This document shows, piece after piece, positions 1 through 7,919 of a DNA stretch of 64,000 nucleotides (its first letter is position 1; each line of letters begins with the position of its first letter). A program made the translations under genes and the position numbers. This stretch comes from Verrucomicrobiaceae bacterium (lineage in GTDB: Bacteria; Verrucomicrobiota; Verrucomicrobiia; Verrucomicrobiales; Akkermansiaceae). The stretch spans positions 158,881 through 222,880 of the forward strand of contig JAIXWR010000034.1 in NCBI GenBank assembly GCA_027491155.1. The letters are read 5' to 3'. Below the pieces are notes generated by a model, which had not been told where the DNA came from, ran no database searches, and saw only the letters and a program-made list of their open reading frames with translations.

Positions 1-479
1 GCTTCGTCCACCTTTTCGACTGGGGCTGGGACTTCCACGGCACCAACGGCAACGAGGACATCCGCGGTGGCCTTACCGAGAAAATGAAGCGCACCGACAA
101 GCCGGTCGCCGCCTTGATCCGCGACCTCAAGCAGCGCGGCTTGCTCGACGACACGCTCATCGTCTGGGGCGGCGAATTCGGCCGCACGCCCTTCCGCGAA
201 GGCCGCACCGCCGGCAGCACCATCCTCGGCCGCGACCACTTCCCGGATGCCTTCTCGATCTTCCTCGCCGGCGGCGGCGTGAAGGGCGGCTTCACCTATG
301 GCGAGACCGACGAACTCGGCTTCAGCGTCACCGCCGACAAGGTCCACGTCCACGATCTCCAGGCCACCATCCTCCACCTGTTAGGCCTCGACCACGAACG
401 CCTCACCTACCGCTTCCAAGGCCGCGACTTCCGCCTGACGGATGTCCATGGCAAGGTGGTGAAGGGGATTTTGGGGTGA
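1..479 (+). CDS. DUF1501 family protein, C-terminal fragment (5' end outside window)
   Basis: This is the last part of a DUF1501 (sulfatase-like fold) protein; the open frame runs in from base 3 without a start, so the N-terminus lies outside the window. Visible family motifs are [34 protein letters not shown] and the ending [13 protein letters not shown]. The complete paralogue at 58829-60268 shares all of these. In Verrucomicrobiota and Planctomycetota, DUF1501 genes normally follow a DUF1549/DUF1553 cytochrome-like gene, so such a partner probably lies just upstream; that is inference. The substrate is unknown. The family is usually exported by Tat, but the signal region is not in view. 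Confidence 0.9.
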   Translation, partial: FVHLFDWGWDFHGTNGNEDIRGGLTEKMKRTDKPVAALIRDLKQRGLLDDTLIVWGGEFGRTPFREGRTAGSTILGRDHFPDAFSIFLAGGGVKGGFTYGETDELGFSVTADKVHVHDLQATILHLLGLDHERLTYRFQGRDFRLTDVHGKVVKGILG

Positions 480-520
480 CTTTGAAAGGGAATTGGGAGA
501 TCAGGAGATTAGAAGATTGA

Positions 521-574
521 GGCTGCGGAGCTTGAGCCGCAGCCGGCCGGTCAATGCCTCCGGCTCGACCGGCC
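521..574. repeat. Tandem double-hairpin intergenic element
   Basis: Two adjacent perfect stems lie between convergent genes: GGCTGCGG pairs with CCGCAGCC (521-528/537-544) and GGCCGGTC pairs with GACCGGCC (545-552/567-574). The position between two convergent stop codons would suit a bidirectional transcription terminator, but neither side has a clear T run. The layout matches the other paired-hairpin elements in this window (7835, 26444, 37761, 63766). Confidence 0.6.
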
Positions 575-581
575 TGCTTTC

Positions 582-1847
582 TCATGATATGGAATCGCTT
601 GCCCTTCCCTGTAGAAACTCCCGCTCGGCCTCGCAGGGCGCGAGGTCGGCGGCGCGCTGGTAAGCGGCGCGGGCTTCGGCGGGCTGGCCGAGCTTTTCGA
701 TGAAGCTGGCGCGGATGGCGTGGTAGAGATGCTGCGCCTCCAGCGAGTGCCGGTTGGGAATGCCTTCGAGCGCATCGAGCGCTTCGCGGGGACCTTGGAC
801 GCGGGCAAGGGCCACGCAGCGGTTCATGGCGACGACCGGGGTGGGCTTCAGAACCAGGAGCTGGTCGTAAAGCCCGAGGATGCGCGGCCAGTCGGTGCCG
901 GCATCATCCGGGGCGAGGCAATGGCAGGCGGCGATGCCGGCTTCGAGGTGATAGGGACTGACGATGTCGCCCGTCGCCGCCGCACCGAGGGCAAGAATCC
1001 CTTCCTCGATCAGGCGGAGGTCCCAGCGGCTCCGGTCCTGATGATGGAGCCGGACGATCTCCCCCGATTCGTTGACCCGCGCGCCGAGACGGGCGGCGTT
1101 GAGACACATCAGCGCGAGAAGGGCCTTCGCCGCAGGCTGCGACGTGGCGGGATGGGCGCCCAACAGCCGCGCGAGGCGGATGGCTTCATGGCACAATTCC
1201 TCGCGGATGAGGCGGTCGCCGGACGAGGCCTTGTAGCCTTCGTTGAAAAGCAGATAGAGCGCCGCAAGCACGCCGTCGAGCCGCCCTGGAAGCTCGCCGG
1301 CGTCGGGCACGGCAAAGGGCAGCCGCAGGTCGCGGATGAGTTGCCGGGCCCGCACGAGACGCTTGGCGATGGCCGCCTCACTGGTGAGGAAGGCCGCGCC
1401 GATCTCCGCAGGGCTCATGCCGCAGACGGTACGCAGGGCCAGCGCGAGCTGCGCCTCGATGGAGAGCTGCGGGTGAAAGCAGACGAAGAGCATGCGCAGC
1501 GTGTCATCGGGGATGGGTTGCTCTACGGCAGGCTCGTCCTGCGTGAGCCAGCGCTCCTGCTCGGCGGTGATCCGGGCTTCCTTTCGCTGCCATGTCTGTT
1601 CGCGGCGCAACGCGTCGAGCGTCAGGTTCTTCGCCGCCTGCGTGAGCCATGCGGCGGGATTGTCCGGGATGCCGCGGTAGGGCCAGCTTTGCAAGGCTCG
1701 CACCAGCGCTTCCTGGACGGCGTCCTCGGCGAGCTGCAAGCGGTGCGTGCCGAGATGTCCGGCCAGGGCGGCAACCAGCCGGGCACCTTCGCGGCGGAAC
1801 AAATCGTCCGCCACCCGACCGGCATTGCGCTCGCCCGACGAACTCAT
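582..1847 (-). CDS. ECF42-type RNA polymerase sigma factor with C-terminal extension
   Basis: This 421-residue protein has sigma region 2 near residues 15-80 (LAEDAVQEALVRALQSWP, then AAWLTQAAKNLTLDALRRE) and region 4 near 125-170 (MSPAEIGAAFLTSEAAIAKR). A roughly 230-residue C-terminal extension follows, with the DUF6596 hallmarks LFNEGYKAS and CHEAIRLARLL. This is the arrangement of ECF42 sigma factors, which are known to have a TPR-like C-terminal domain needed for activity and to be encoded with DGPF/YCII proteins, as here. No anti-sigma gene is visible, as expected for the group. I chose the ATG at 1847, which has GAAAGAGAG just upstream. A longer in-frame start at 1910 would overlap the preceding gene. 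It is the last gene of its operon. Confidence 0.9.
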   Translation of the reverse strand: MSSSGERNAGRVADDLFRREGARLVAALAGHLGTHRLQLAEDAVQEALVRALQSWPYRGIPDNPAAWLTQAAKNLTLDALRREQTWQRKEARITAEQERWLTQDEPAVEQPIPDDTLRMLFVCFHPQLSIEAQLALALRTVCGMSPAEIGAAFLTSEAAIAKRLVRARQLIRDLRLPFAVPDAGELPGRLDGVLAALYLLFNEGYKASSGDRLIREELCHEAIRLARLLGAHPATSQPAAKALLALMCLNAARLGARVNESGEIVRLHHQDRSRWDLRLIEEGILALGAAATGDIVSPYHLEAGIAACHCLAPDDAGTDWPRILGLYDQLLVLKPTPVVAMNRCVALARVQGPREALDALEGIPNRHSLEAQHLYHAIRASFIEKLGQPAEARAAYQRAADLAPCEAEREFLQGRASDSIS

Positions 1848-1878
1848 GAGTCTCTCTTTCTTCAACCTCGCACGGCTC

Positions 1879-2334
1879 TCATGCTTGCTCCGCGGGCGGG
1901 CCGCCTTCAACCAGTTGCGCCAGGTATCCCAGCGATTCCTGCCAGCCGAGGTAGCACATCTCCGCAGGGATCACTCCGGGCACGCCGGCCTGCGTGACGC
2001 GGAGTTCGGTTCCGCAGGAGACCGCGTTCAATTCCACCGTCACCTCCATCGTGCCGGGAAGGTTCGGATCGTCGAAGACATCGGAGTAGCGGATCCGCTC
2101 GTGGGGCACTAGCTCCAGGTATTCCCCGCCGAAGGAATGGCTCTGGCCGTTGCTGAACTGCGTGAACGCCATCTTGAAGGTGCCGCCGACCTCGGGCTCG
2201 AGATGGAACACCTTGCACAGGAATCCGTGCGGCGGGAGCCAGCGGCTGAGGGCATCGGGATCAAGGAACGCCTTGTAAATCCGTTCCGGGCCGGCCTTGA
2301 GCACGCGATGGAGCGTGATGGTGTGGGTGTTCAT
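1879..2334 (-). CDS. SRPBCC (AHSA1-like) domain protein
   Basis: A 151-residue single-domain protein of the Bet v 1/AHSA1 superfamily. The start reads MNTHTITLHRVLKAGPERIY, followed by FLDPDALSRWLPPHGF and VGGTFKMAF, and ends with WQESLGYLAQLVEGG; these are the usual AHSA1 landmarks and the length is normal. Such proteins have a helix-grip fold with a hydrophobic cavity; the ligand here is unknown. It lies between the VOC gene (8 bases away) and the sigma factor gene, within the ECF42 operon. The ATG at 2334 is preferred because upstream in-frame codons read as the shadow of the VOC gene. Confidence 0.88.
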   Translation of the reverse strand: MNTHTITLHRVLKAGPERIYKAFLDPDALSRWLPPHGFLCKVFHLEPEVGGTFKMAFTQFSNGQSHSFGGEYLELVPHERIRYSDVFDDPNLPGTMEVTVELNAVSCGTELRVTQAGVPGVIPAEMCYLGWQESLGYLAQLVEGGPPAEQA

Positions 2335-2342
2335 GGACGGAA

Positions 2343-2741
2343 TCATTTCATGGAATGCAGCCCGACCATGTTTCCTTCGGTGTCGAGGATCAGGGCCATG
2401 AAGCCGTAGGGGGCGATGGAGGTCTTGTCCTTGAAGACCTGCCCGCCCGCGCCCGCGACCCGGGATGCCTCGACGCCGCAGTCTTCGCAGGAAAAGTAGA
2501 TGAGCGTGCCGCCCGCTCCGGGCGTGAAGCCTTCCATGCGACAAAGGGTGCCACCACAGCCCGGGGCCTGGTTCTCCATGTCGGAGGGGAACATCAGCAT
2601 CTCGAAGCCGCCCTCCATGCCATCGGGGTTCGGGAGCGGCTGCATCTGGATGCCCAGCACGGTTTCGTAGAAGGCACGGGCACGGGCCATGTCGGATGCA
2701 TAGATCTCGAACCAGCCGACGGGATTGCGTTTTGCGTTCAT
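2343..2741 (-). CDS. VOC family (glyoxalase/bleomycin resistance-like) protein
   Basis: A 132-residue protein with the paired beta-alpha-beta-beta-beta plan of the vicinal oxygen chelate fold: GWFEIYASDMARARAFYETV at the N-terminus, a middle GGTLIYFSCEDC and a C-terminal ILDTEGNMVGLHSM. The DMxRAxxFY and DTEGNxxGLH signatures are typical of small cytoplasmic VOC proteins found in ECF42 clusters. Metal ligands cannot be fixed by eye. It sits 15 bases after the DUF1428 gene and 8 bases before the SRPBCC gene, so it is co-transcribed. Substrate unknown. Confidence 0.9.
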   Translation of the reverse strand: MNAKRNPVGWFEIYASDMARARAFYETVLGIQMQPLPNPDGMEGGFEMLMFPSDMENQAPGCGGTLCRMEGFTPGAGGTLIYFSCEDCGVEASRVAGAGGQVFKDKTSIAPYGFMALILDTEGNMVGLHSMK

Positions 2742-2756
2742 GATGAGGTCGGGTTG

Positions 2757-3128
2757 TTAGTGGGAAACGATGACTTGAAAGCCGCCAAAGGCCATACGTT
2801 TGCAGTCGAAGAGCGGATCCGTCTTCACTCCCAGCTCCTGGATGCGCGGATCGGCCATGATCTTCGCGTTAGCGGCATCGCGCGATTCGCGATCCGCAAA
2901 GACCGCCCAGGCGAAGACGACCGTCTCCTCGGCGCCGGCACCCGCCGTCTCCTGGAATGAGCGGCAAAAATCGGTGGCGAGATCGTCCGCGGCACATTCG
3001 GTGTATTGGAGCGCACCATGCTCCATCCACACGCTGGCAGCCCGTTCGGCGACCTCGTGGTAAGCGGAGAGATTGGCGGGGGAAATCGGAAGCAGGAAGC
3101 CGTCAACGTATTGTCCGGGTGTTTTCAT
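2757..3128 (-). CDS. DUF1428 family protein
   Basis: A 123-residue protein starting MKTPGQYVDGFLLPI. The DGFLLPI, YTECAADDL, VVFAWAVFADRESRD and final KRMAFGGFQVIV segments match the DUF1428 family, small ferredoxin-like-fold proteins of unknown function. Length is normal for the family. Its ATG overlaps the stop of the following YCII gene by four bases (ATGA at 3125-3128), which implies translational coupling inside the ECF42 operon. Its TAA stop lies in a TGTTAG hexamer, a variant of the octamer enriched in this window. Confidence 0.9.
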   Translation of the reverse strand: MKTPGQYVDGFLLPISPANLSAYHEVAERAASVWMEHGALQYTECAADDLATDFCRSFQETAGAGAEETVVFAWAVFADRESRDAANAKIMADPRIQELGVKTDPLFDCKRMAFGGFQVIVSH

Positions 3129-3553
3129 GTCGAGGGGTCGGTTGGGTTACGAGAGGTTTCGGCCGATGCCTTCACGTCCGCCATCGGGCGGCAGAGGTCG
3201 GCGACGGGGCGCACTTCGATCTGCGCACCGTAGGCGAGAATCGGGCAAGCGCGGGCCAGGTTCACGGCTTCATCGGTGGAAGAAACGGCGAGCAGGAAAT
3301 AGCCCGCGATGGCCTCCTTCGACTCGGCGAAGACGCCATCGGTGACCAGGCGCTGAGCGCCGGTGACCAGTTGTCCCTCCTCCATGAGAGGCTGCGCGGC
3401 GCGCAGGATTCCCCCGGTCTGCAGGCCTTCCACCCAGCCGTAGAAATCGGTCATGACGCGCTGGAGGTCGGCCGGGGAAAGACTGCTGTTCCAGTGCGTT
3501 CCGCGGATCAGAAGCAGGTGCTCCCCGGTCGACTGCTGGTGGTTCGGATTCAT
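3125..3553 (-). CDS. YCII/DGPF-domain protein, copy 1
   Basis: A 142-residue protein of the YCII-related (DGPF) family, with LLLIRGTHWNSSLSP, GVFAESKEAIAGYFLLAVSS and an IEVRPV ending. The family motif is seen as DGVFAESKE in place of DGPFAE. Neighbouring copy 2 (3550-3939) is a clear paralogue. DGPF proteins are the classical companions of ECF42 sigma factors and may be the sensed or regulated product, though no biochemical role is established. ATGA overlaps at both ends couple it to DUF1428 and to copy 2. Confidence 0.88.
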   Translation of the reverse strand: MNPNHQQSTGEHLLLIRGTHWNSSLSPADLQRVMTDFYGWVEGLQTGGILRAAQPLMEEGQLVTGAQRLVTDGVFAESKEAIAGYFLLAVSSTDEAVNLARACPILAYGAQIEVRPVADLCRPMADVKASAETSRNPTDPST

Positions 3554-3939
3554 GCGTCGGGTGTTTCGTTCGTATGACGGTAGGCGGATCCGCGCTCGGA
3601 CTCCAGCGGCCGGATCTCATAGCGGATGCCATACGCCAGGACCGCACTTTCCGCCGCGAGGGCGGCCGCGGCGGCGAGGCTTTCCGCGACGATGATCCAG
3701 TATCCGCCGATGACCTCCTTGCCCTCCGCGAAGGGTCCGTCGGTGCGGATGCCCTCGCGGGTGACGAGCGCGGCATCCATCGTGAGACGCGAACCCGGCT
3801 TGAAGCGGCCGGCTTCAAGGTTGGCCTCGTACCAAGCATAGAACTTCCCGATCGCGGTCTCGATCTCGGCCTTGTTGCAATTCTTGTCCCACTGCCCGCG
3901 GGAGAGCAGTAGGAAATCGGAGGTGTTGGGTGGGTTCAT
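3550..3939 (-). CDS. YCII/DGPF-domain protein, copy 2
   Basis: A 129-residue DGPF protein whose family motif is intact: DGPFAEGKEVIGGYWI. The first part reads FLLLSRGQWDKNCNKAEIE, close to the same region of copy 1, so the pair probably arose by tandem duplication. The start at 3939 is fixed by the four-base ATGA overlap with the upstream SRPBCC gene; the in-frame codons before it have no family match. Function is unknown beyond the known ECF42 association. Confidence 0.9.
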   Translation of the reverse strand: MNPPNTSDFLLLSRGQWDKNCNKAEIETAIGKFYAWYEANLEAGRFKPGSRLTMDAALVTREGIRTDGPFAEGKEVIGGYWIIVAESLAAAAALAAESAVLAYGIRYEIRPLESERGSAYRHTNETPDA

Positions 3940-4469
3940 GGGTTTGCTGCGAGTTTTGCGACATCGGCGAGACCTTTCTCGAACTCCGGACCGCACATCG
4001 ATTCACAGTCCATGAAGAGGCTCGCCACCTTGGCCATCAGGCCCTCGTTCCTGCCATACATGGCCCAGGTGACCTCTGTCCTGCCTTCGCCTTCCTGCCG
4101 GAAGGTGAACTCGACGGTGCTGACGCCGGCCATCGGCTCCAGCCAGTCCATGCGCTCGACGATCCGCTCGTTCGGCTTGCTCTCGATGATGGTGGCGGAA
4201 CCCTTGCCGACTTTGCTGCCGTCCCAGCTCGCCACGGCACCCGTTCCCGATTCGGGGCCGGTGTAAGTGTTCTTCGCTTCGGGATCCATCTTCGCCCACG
4301 GGTTCCACTCGTTGAACTTCCGGTGGTTGTCGAACCAGGGAAAGAGCCTTTCGGCAGGCGCGTCGATGACCAGGCTTCGTTCGACCCGGAATTCGGGCGA
4401 CTTCAGCAACGCGGCGGCGATGATGCCGGCAACAAGGGCGCAGAGTCCGATGAGAATCTTCTTCAGCAT
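3936..4469 (-). CDS. Membrane-anchored SRPBCC (polyketide cyclase-like) protein
   Basis: A 177-residue protein with an N-terminal hydrophobic segment (residues 4-21, ILIGLCALVAGIIAAALL) followed by an SRPBCC domain: RSLVIDAPAERLFPWFDNHR, FNEWNPWAKMDPEAK, a glycine-rich turn, MAGVSTVEFTFRQEG and the ending CGPEFEKGLADVAKL. This is the polyketide cyclase/dehydrase-like group that often carries a signal anchor, placing the domain outside the cytoplasm. It is the second gene of the ECF42 operon, 36 bases after DUF1579, and its stop overlaps the start of YCII copy 2. Confidence 0.88.
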   Translation of the reverse strand: MLKKILIGLCALVAGIIAAALLKSPEFRVERSLVIDAPAERLFPWFDNHRKFNEWNPWAKMDPEAKNTYTGPESGTGAVASWDGSKVGKGSATIIESKPNERIVERMDWLEPMAGVSTVEFTFRQEGEGRTEVTWAMYGRNEGLMAKVASLFMDCESMCGPEFEKGLADVAKLAANP

Positions 4470-4505
4470 GGCGGCGGGTGGTTCAAGGGTTCGGGTTCCG
4501 CGGAT

Positions 4506-5036
4506 TTACTGGCGCGTGAAGACGACCGGCGGGCCACAAGGCGTGCTTTTCCCGTTCTCCCACGACACGCCTTCGAGCTTGAAGTGGTTCTCGTCCAGAA
4601 AGGTGTAAGTCGCGCCGTGCATGTGCTTGTCCTTCGCGGCATCCAGGCCGGGCGTCGGCGCCAGGTCGAAGGTCAGCGAGTCCGCGGTGCTTTTCACCAG
4701 CTTCATGCGCGGCTGGTTCCGCAGCATGCAGTAGTGGGTCATCGTGAGCTTGCCGTTCACGTCATGATACACGCTCAGCATTTCCATCGGCGTGCCGCCG
4801 GCGAAGCGCTCCTCGATCACGGAGTCCCCGGCGATGAGGCGGAATTCGGTGTTCATTTTGCCCATCATCGGCGATTCCCCCTGCCACTTGCCCACCAGGG
4901 TCTTCATCCGTTCAAAAGCGGCGGAGCCCCGGTAGGGCGGCATGTCGGCACAGGCGGCGTGCTGGTTGCTGGTGGTCTGGCAGGAAACGAGTGACGCGAA
5001 AGCGGCAAGACACAGGAGGAACGTGGGTTGATTCAT
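4506..5036 (-). CDS. DUF1579-like secreted protein, probable lipoprotein
   Basis: A 176-residue protein with an N-terminal signal MNQPTFLLCLAAFASLVSC, whose LVSC could serve as a lipobox, so it is probably lipid-anchored at residue 19. The mature part has FERMKTLVGKWQGES, DSVIEERFAGGTPMEMLSVYH and a final NGKSTPCGPPVVFTR, resembling the DUF1579/lipocalin-like beta-barrel proteins that start with an LxGxW motif. Function unknown. As first gene of the ECF42 operon it lies just downstream of the candidate ECF promoter. Confidence 0.82.
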   Translation of the reverse strand: MNQPTFLLCLAAFASLVSCQTTSNQHAACADMPPYRGSAAFERMKTLVGKWQGESPMMGKMNTEFRLIAGDSVIEERFAGGTPMEMLSVYHDVNGKLTMTHYCMLRNQPRMKLVKSTADSLTFDLAPTPGLDAAKDKHMHGATYTFLDENHFKLEGVSWENGKSTPCGPPVVFTRQ

Positions 5037-5099
5037 GGAAGTGCGGTTCGAGTGGCGGTGGAATGGACCCGGTAGAGATGAAGAATCCCTTCCTATCTA

Positions 5100-5127
5100 C
5101 GACGAACGGTATCGAGTGACGAGGACA
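5100..5127 (-). promoter_or_regulatory. Candidate ECF42-type promoter for the 5036-582 operon
   Basis: On the minus strand the gap upstream of the first operon gene contains TGTCCT (5127-5122), 17 bases, then CGTCG (5104-5100), about 64 bases before the ATG. From memory, ECF42 promoters have a TGTCGA-like -35 and a CGTC/CGA-like -10, so this is a five-of-six -35 match with plausible spacing. It would make the operon autoregulated. No other feature is visible in the 278-base gap 5037-5314. Confidence 0.35.
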
Positions 5128-5314
5128 CCCGATCCAGAGAATTTCCTCGAGGGCCTGAAATCATGCTCCGTCAGACCACGGGAAATGTCGTCCATGCTTG
5201 CGGGACGCTTCGGCGATGCGGACTCGAAGGGCCGGCGGAGGCTTTGCAACCGTTCGGAGGACCGCCCTATTCGCTAAAGCTACGAAGGCCCGGGAAAGAC
5301 CCGCGGTCCGGGTT

Positions 5315-7822
5315 CTAGACTCTTCGCAGCACGATCCCTGCGATCATGAACACGATCGCCGCAAGGCCAGCCCAAGGCAGCGCGCTGCTGCGGACCCGCA
5401 CCACCGGGATGCCTGCCCGCGGCGCGGCTGCGTCGAAGCCCGCGACCTTGGCCAGCGCCGGATCCGGCTCCCCGGAAAGCCGGTATTCCGCCGGATAACC
5501 GCGCTCCCAGCGCAGCGTCTTGACCTTGCCCCGCTCGGGATCGTGCAACCGCAGCGTGAGCCGCGGGGCGTCGCCGGGATCGACACGAACGCGATACCTT
5601 CCGATCCCGCTTTCCTCGATCTTCACCGGAAACTCCTTGCCGCTGTCATCCAGCGCGTTGCCGGTCCAGGGCACCGCCGCCAGCGGCCGGCCGGCATCGT
5701 CGGTGGCGCGGACGTCGATGTCCCAGCGACCGCGCTCGCGCTCCGAGCGGGCCTCGATGCCCACCGACTCCTCCTTGCGCAGGATCCCGCGGAAGACCTG
5801 CGCCCAGAATTTCCCGCAACCCTGCCAGGCCAGCCACTCGCTGCCCCAGCGCTCGGTGAGGTCGCCGGTGAACGCGACGCCGGTGCCGAGGCCGAACTTG
5901 CCGACCGCCAGCAGCGGGTCGCCGGACTCGACGGCCAGCAGCACCTGCGCGGTCGGCTTCGGCCGCGCCATGACGTAGCCGAGCACCGGCGGGAAGGCGG
6001 CGTTCTCGAAGCCCGCCATGATCGGATGCTCGGTTACGCCGGCCGGTTCGTAAAGGTCTTCTTTGATCGCCGAGCGCGAGGCCTGCATCGTCTCGCGGGT
6101 GAAGATCTGCGGCACGTTCTCGATCGCGTCCGCCTGATAGAAGCGGCCGCGGCCGGCATCGGCCATCGCGGACAGGAGCTCGCCCGCCGCGCTGCCGCCC
6201 ATCGCCACGGTGGACACGGTCATGCCGGAGTCCGCCATCTCCCGCGACAGCTCGACCAGATTCGAAGGATCGGTCTGGCCGTCGGTCATGCCGATCACGT
6301 GCTTCAGTTTCGCGTTCGCACCCTTCAGGATGTCGCGCGCCTGCACCATTCCCGGCTGCATGTTGGTGCCGCCACCTTCCGCGATGGAGTCGATCGCCGC
6401 GGCGACCTGCGCGCGGTTCGCGGCGGAAGTCAGGTCGAGCACGAGCTGCGGCTGGTCGTCGAAAGCGATCACCGCGATCTGGTCCTGATTCCCTAACAGC
6501 TCCGCCGCGCTCTTGGCGGCCTGCCGTGCGAGTTCGAGCGGCTGGCCTGACATCGAGCCGGACTTGTCGAGCACCAGCACCATCGCCAGCGAGGGCTTCT
6601 CCTTGTCCTTCTCGAAGCGCGAAACGAGCGGCAGCACTTCCTCCACCGGCGTTTTGAAATAGCCGCCGATGCCGAAGGTGTTCTCGGAGCCGGTCATGAT
6701 CAGCCCGCCGCCGAAGTCGGTGACATAGCGTTTCAAGGCGGCCATCTGCTTCGGCGAGACCGCAGTGGCGGGCACGTCGGCCAGCATGATGGCATCGAAG
6801 GCGAGGATCTCCTCGAAGGAATCCGGCAGGCCGCGCGCGCCGCGGGTTTCCAGCGTGACGTCCTGCTCGCGCATCAGCCGCTCGAAGGGCCGCATCTGCG
6901 CGGGCTTCTCATGGATCACCAGGATGCGCGGCTTGCCGCGGACCGGCAGGGTCATCGAAAGCTGGTTGTTCGCCGGGAACCAGTCGTCGTCCGGCACCAG
7001 CTCGGCCTCCCACACGGTGTCGCCGGAAGTGACCATGCGGACTTCGGTGTGGCAGGCGGTTTCCTCCTTCGCCTTCAGGGTGATCGCCTGCTCGGCGACC
7101 GCCACGCCGCGGTGGACCAGCCGCAGCTTCGCGTTCATGTCGCGGTTCGAGGAGACCTTCACCGTGAAGCGCACCATCTCGCCTTCGAAAGCCAGCGGCG
7201 TGCCGGCTTCGATCGAGGTGACCGCGGCTTCCGGCTTGTCGAGCGAGCCGAGTTTCACGAAGCGCAGGTCGGTCTTCTCCGCGGCGAGCCGTTCGGCGGC
7301 GGCACCGACCGGAGTTTCTAACAGCCCATCGGAAAGCACCACCAGCCGCCGCCCGCGATTCGCCGGAAGATCGAAGCGCGCGCCGGCCAGCGCGCCGTCG
7401 AGGTCGGTGGCGGAGCGGAAGGCGGCATCCCCGCGGCCGGCCTCGCATTCGGCGATGAATTTCTCCGCCTGCTCGAAGTCGCTGCGCTTCAACTCGCGGG
7501 CGAAAAGGAACAGCGACCAGGTGTCGCCGGACTTCAGGGCCTCGACCGACCTTTTGATCTCCGCGATCCCGCGGCGCATCTCGCCGGGATCGACCGACTC
7601 GGAGCCGTCGAGCAGGAAGGCCACGTGGACATCGTCGCTTTTCCGCGTGAAGAAGGGCCGGCACAGCGCGAGCAGCAGGAAGAGCAACGCGAGCAAGCGG
7701 CAGACCGCCGCGGCGAGCTTCATCGCCGGCGGGCGATCCACCAGCGAGCGCCGGTAGATCCAATAGAACAGCGGCAAGGCAATCGCCAGGCCGAGAAGGG
7801 GCATCCAGGTGAGGAGTTCCAT
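5315..7822 (-). CDS. Membrane protein with two VWA domains and a glutamine amidotransferase-like domain
   Basis: An 835-residue protein with two N-terminal membrane segments (about residues 7-24 and 37-56). A first VWA-like domain has the metal site FLLDGSESVD near residue 70. A central amidotransferase-like part follows, with ILVIHEKPAQMRPFERLM and DFGGGLIMTGSENTFG. A second VWA domain has a complete DKSGSMSG metal site near residue 420 and MTDGQTDPSN. A further amidotransferase-like stretch and a C-terminal membrane helix (LAAIVFMIAGIVL) complete it. The amidotransferase-like region shows no catalytic Cys-His pair by eye, so it is probably structural. This is the usual architecture of the last gene in planctomycete/verrucomicrobial MoxR-VWA operons, placing two metal-binding VWA domains next to the membrane. 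Confidence 0.88.
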   Translation of the reverse strand: MELLTWMPLLGLAIALPLFYWIYRRSLVDRPPAMKLAAAVCRLLALLFLLLALCRPFFTRKSDDVHVAFLLDGSESVDPGEMRRGIAEIKRSVEALKSGDTWSLFLFARELKRSDFEQAEKFIAECEAGRGDAAFRSATDLDGALAGARFDLPANRGRRLVVLSDGLLETPVGAAAERLAAEKTDLRFVKLGSLDKPEAAVTSIEAGTPLAFEGEMVRFTVKVSSNRDMNAKLRLVHRGVAVAEQAITLKAKEETACHTEVRMVTSGDTVWEAELVPDDDWFPANNQLSMTLPVRGKPRILVIHEKPAQMRPFERLMREQDVTLETRGARGLPDSFEEILAFDAIMLADVPATAVSPKQMAALKRYVTDFGGGLIMTGSENTFGIGGYFKTPVEEVLPLVSRFEKDKEKPSLAMVLVLDKSGSMSGQPLELARQAAKSAAELLGNQDQIAVIAFDDQPQLVLDLTSAANRAQVAAAIDSIAEGGGTNMQPGMVQARDILKGANAKLKHVIGMTDGQTDPSNLVELSREMADSGMTVSTVAMGGSAAGELLSAMADAGRGRFYQADAIENVPQIFTRETMQASRSAIKEDLYEPAGVTEHPIMAGFENAAFPPVLGYVMARPKPTAQVLLAVESGDPLLAVGKFGLGTGVAFTGDLTERWGSEWLAWQGCGKFWAQVFRGILRKEESVGIEARSERERGRWDIDVRATDDAGRPLAAVPWTGNALDDSGKEFPVKIEESGIGRYRVRVDPGDAPRLTLRLHDPERGKVKTLRWERGYPAEYRLSGEPDPALAKVAGFDAAAPRAGIPVVRVRSSALPWAGLAAIVFMIAGIVLRRV

Positions 7823-7834
7823 CAGAAATCGTAA

Positions 7835-7903
7835 TGTAGCGGCGGTCTATGACCGTCGCATTTCGTTCGCCGCAGCCAGCGACGGTCATAGACCGCCGCT
7901 ACA
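7835..7903. repeat. Perfect 25-base inverted repeat, paired-hairpin element
   Basis: Arms 7835-7859 and 7879-7903 are exact reverse complements separated by 19 bases. Each arm also contains a smaller palindrome, CGGTC-TAT-GACCG, so the element can fold either as one long stem or as two small hairpins. It fills the gap between two co-oriented VWA genes, where it could stabilise the 3' end of the upstream message or separate expression levels; that is inference. Confidence 0.8.
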
Positions 7904-7919
7904 CTTGAGGGAGTCTTCA

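Noticed and set aside
5281..5314. Terminator after the double-VWA gene
   Set aside because: An ACCCG/CGGGT stem is present but too short and without a T run.
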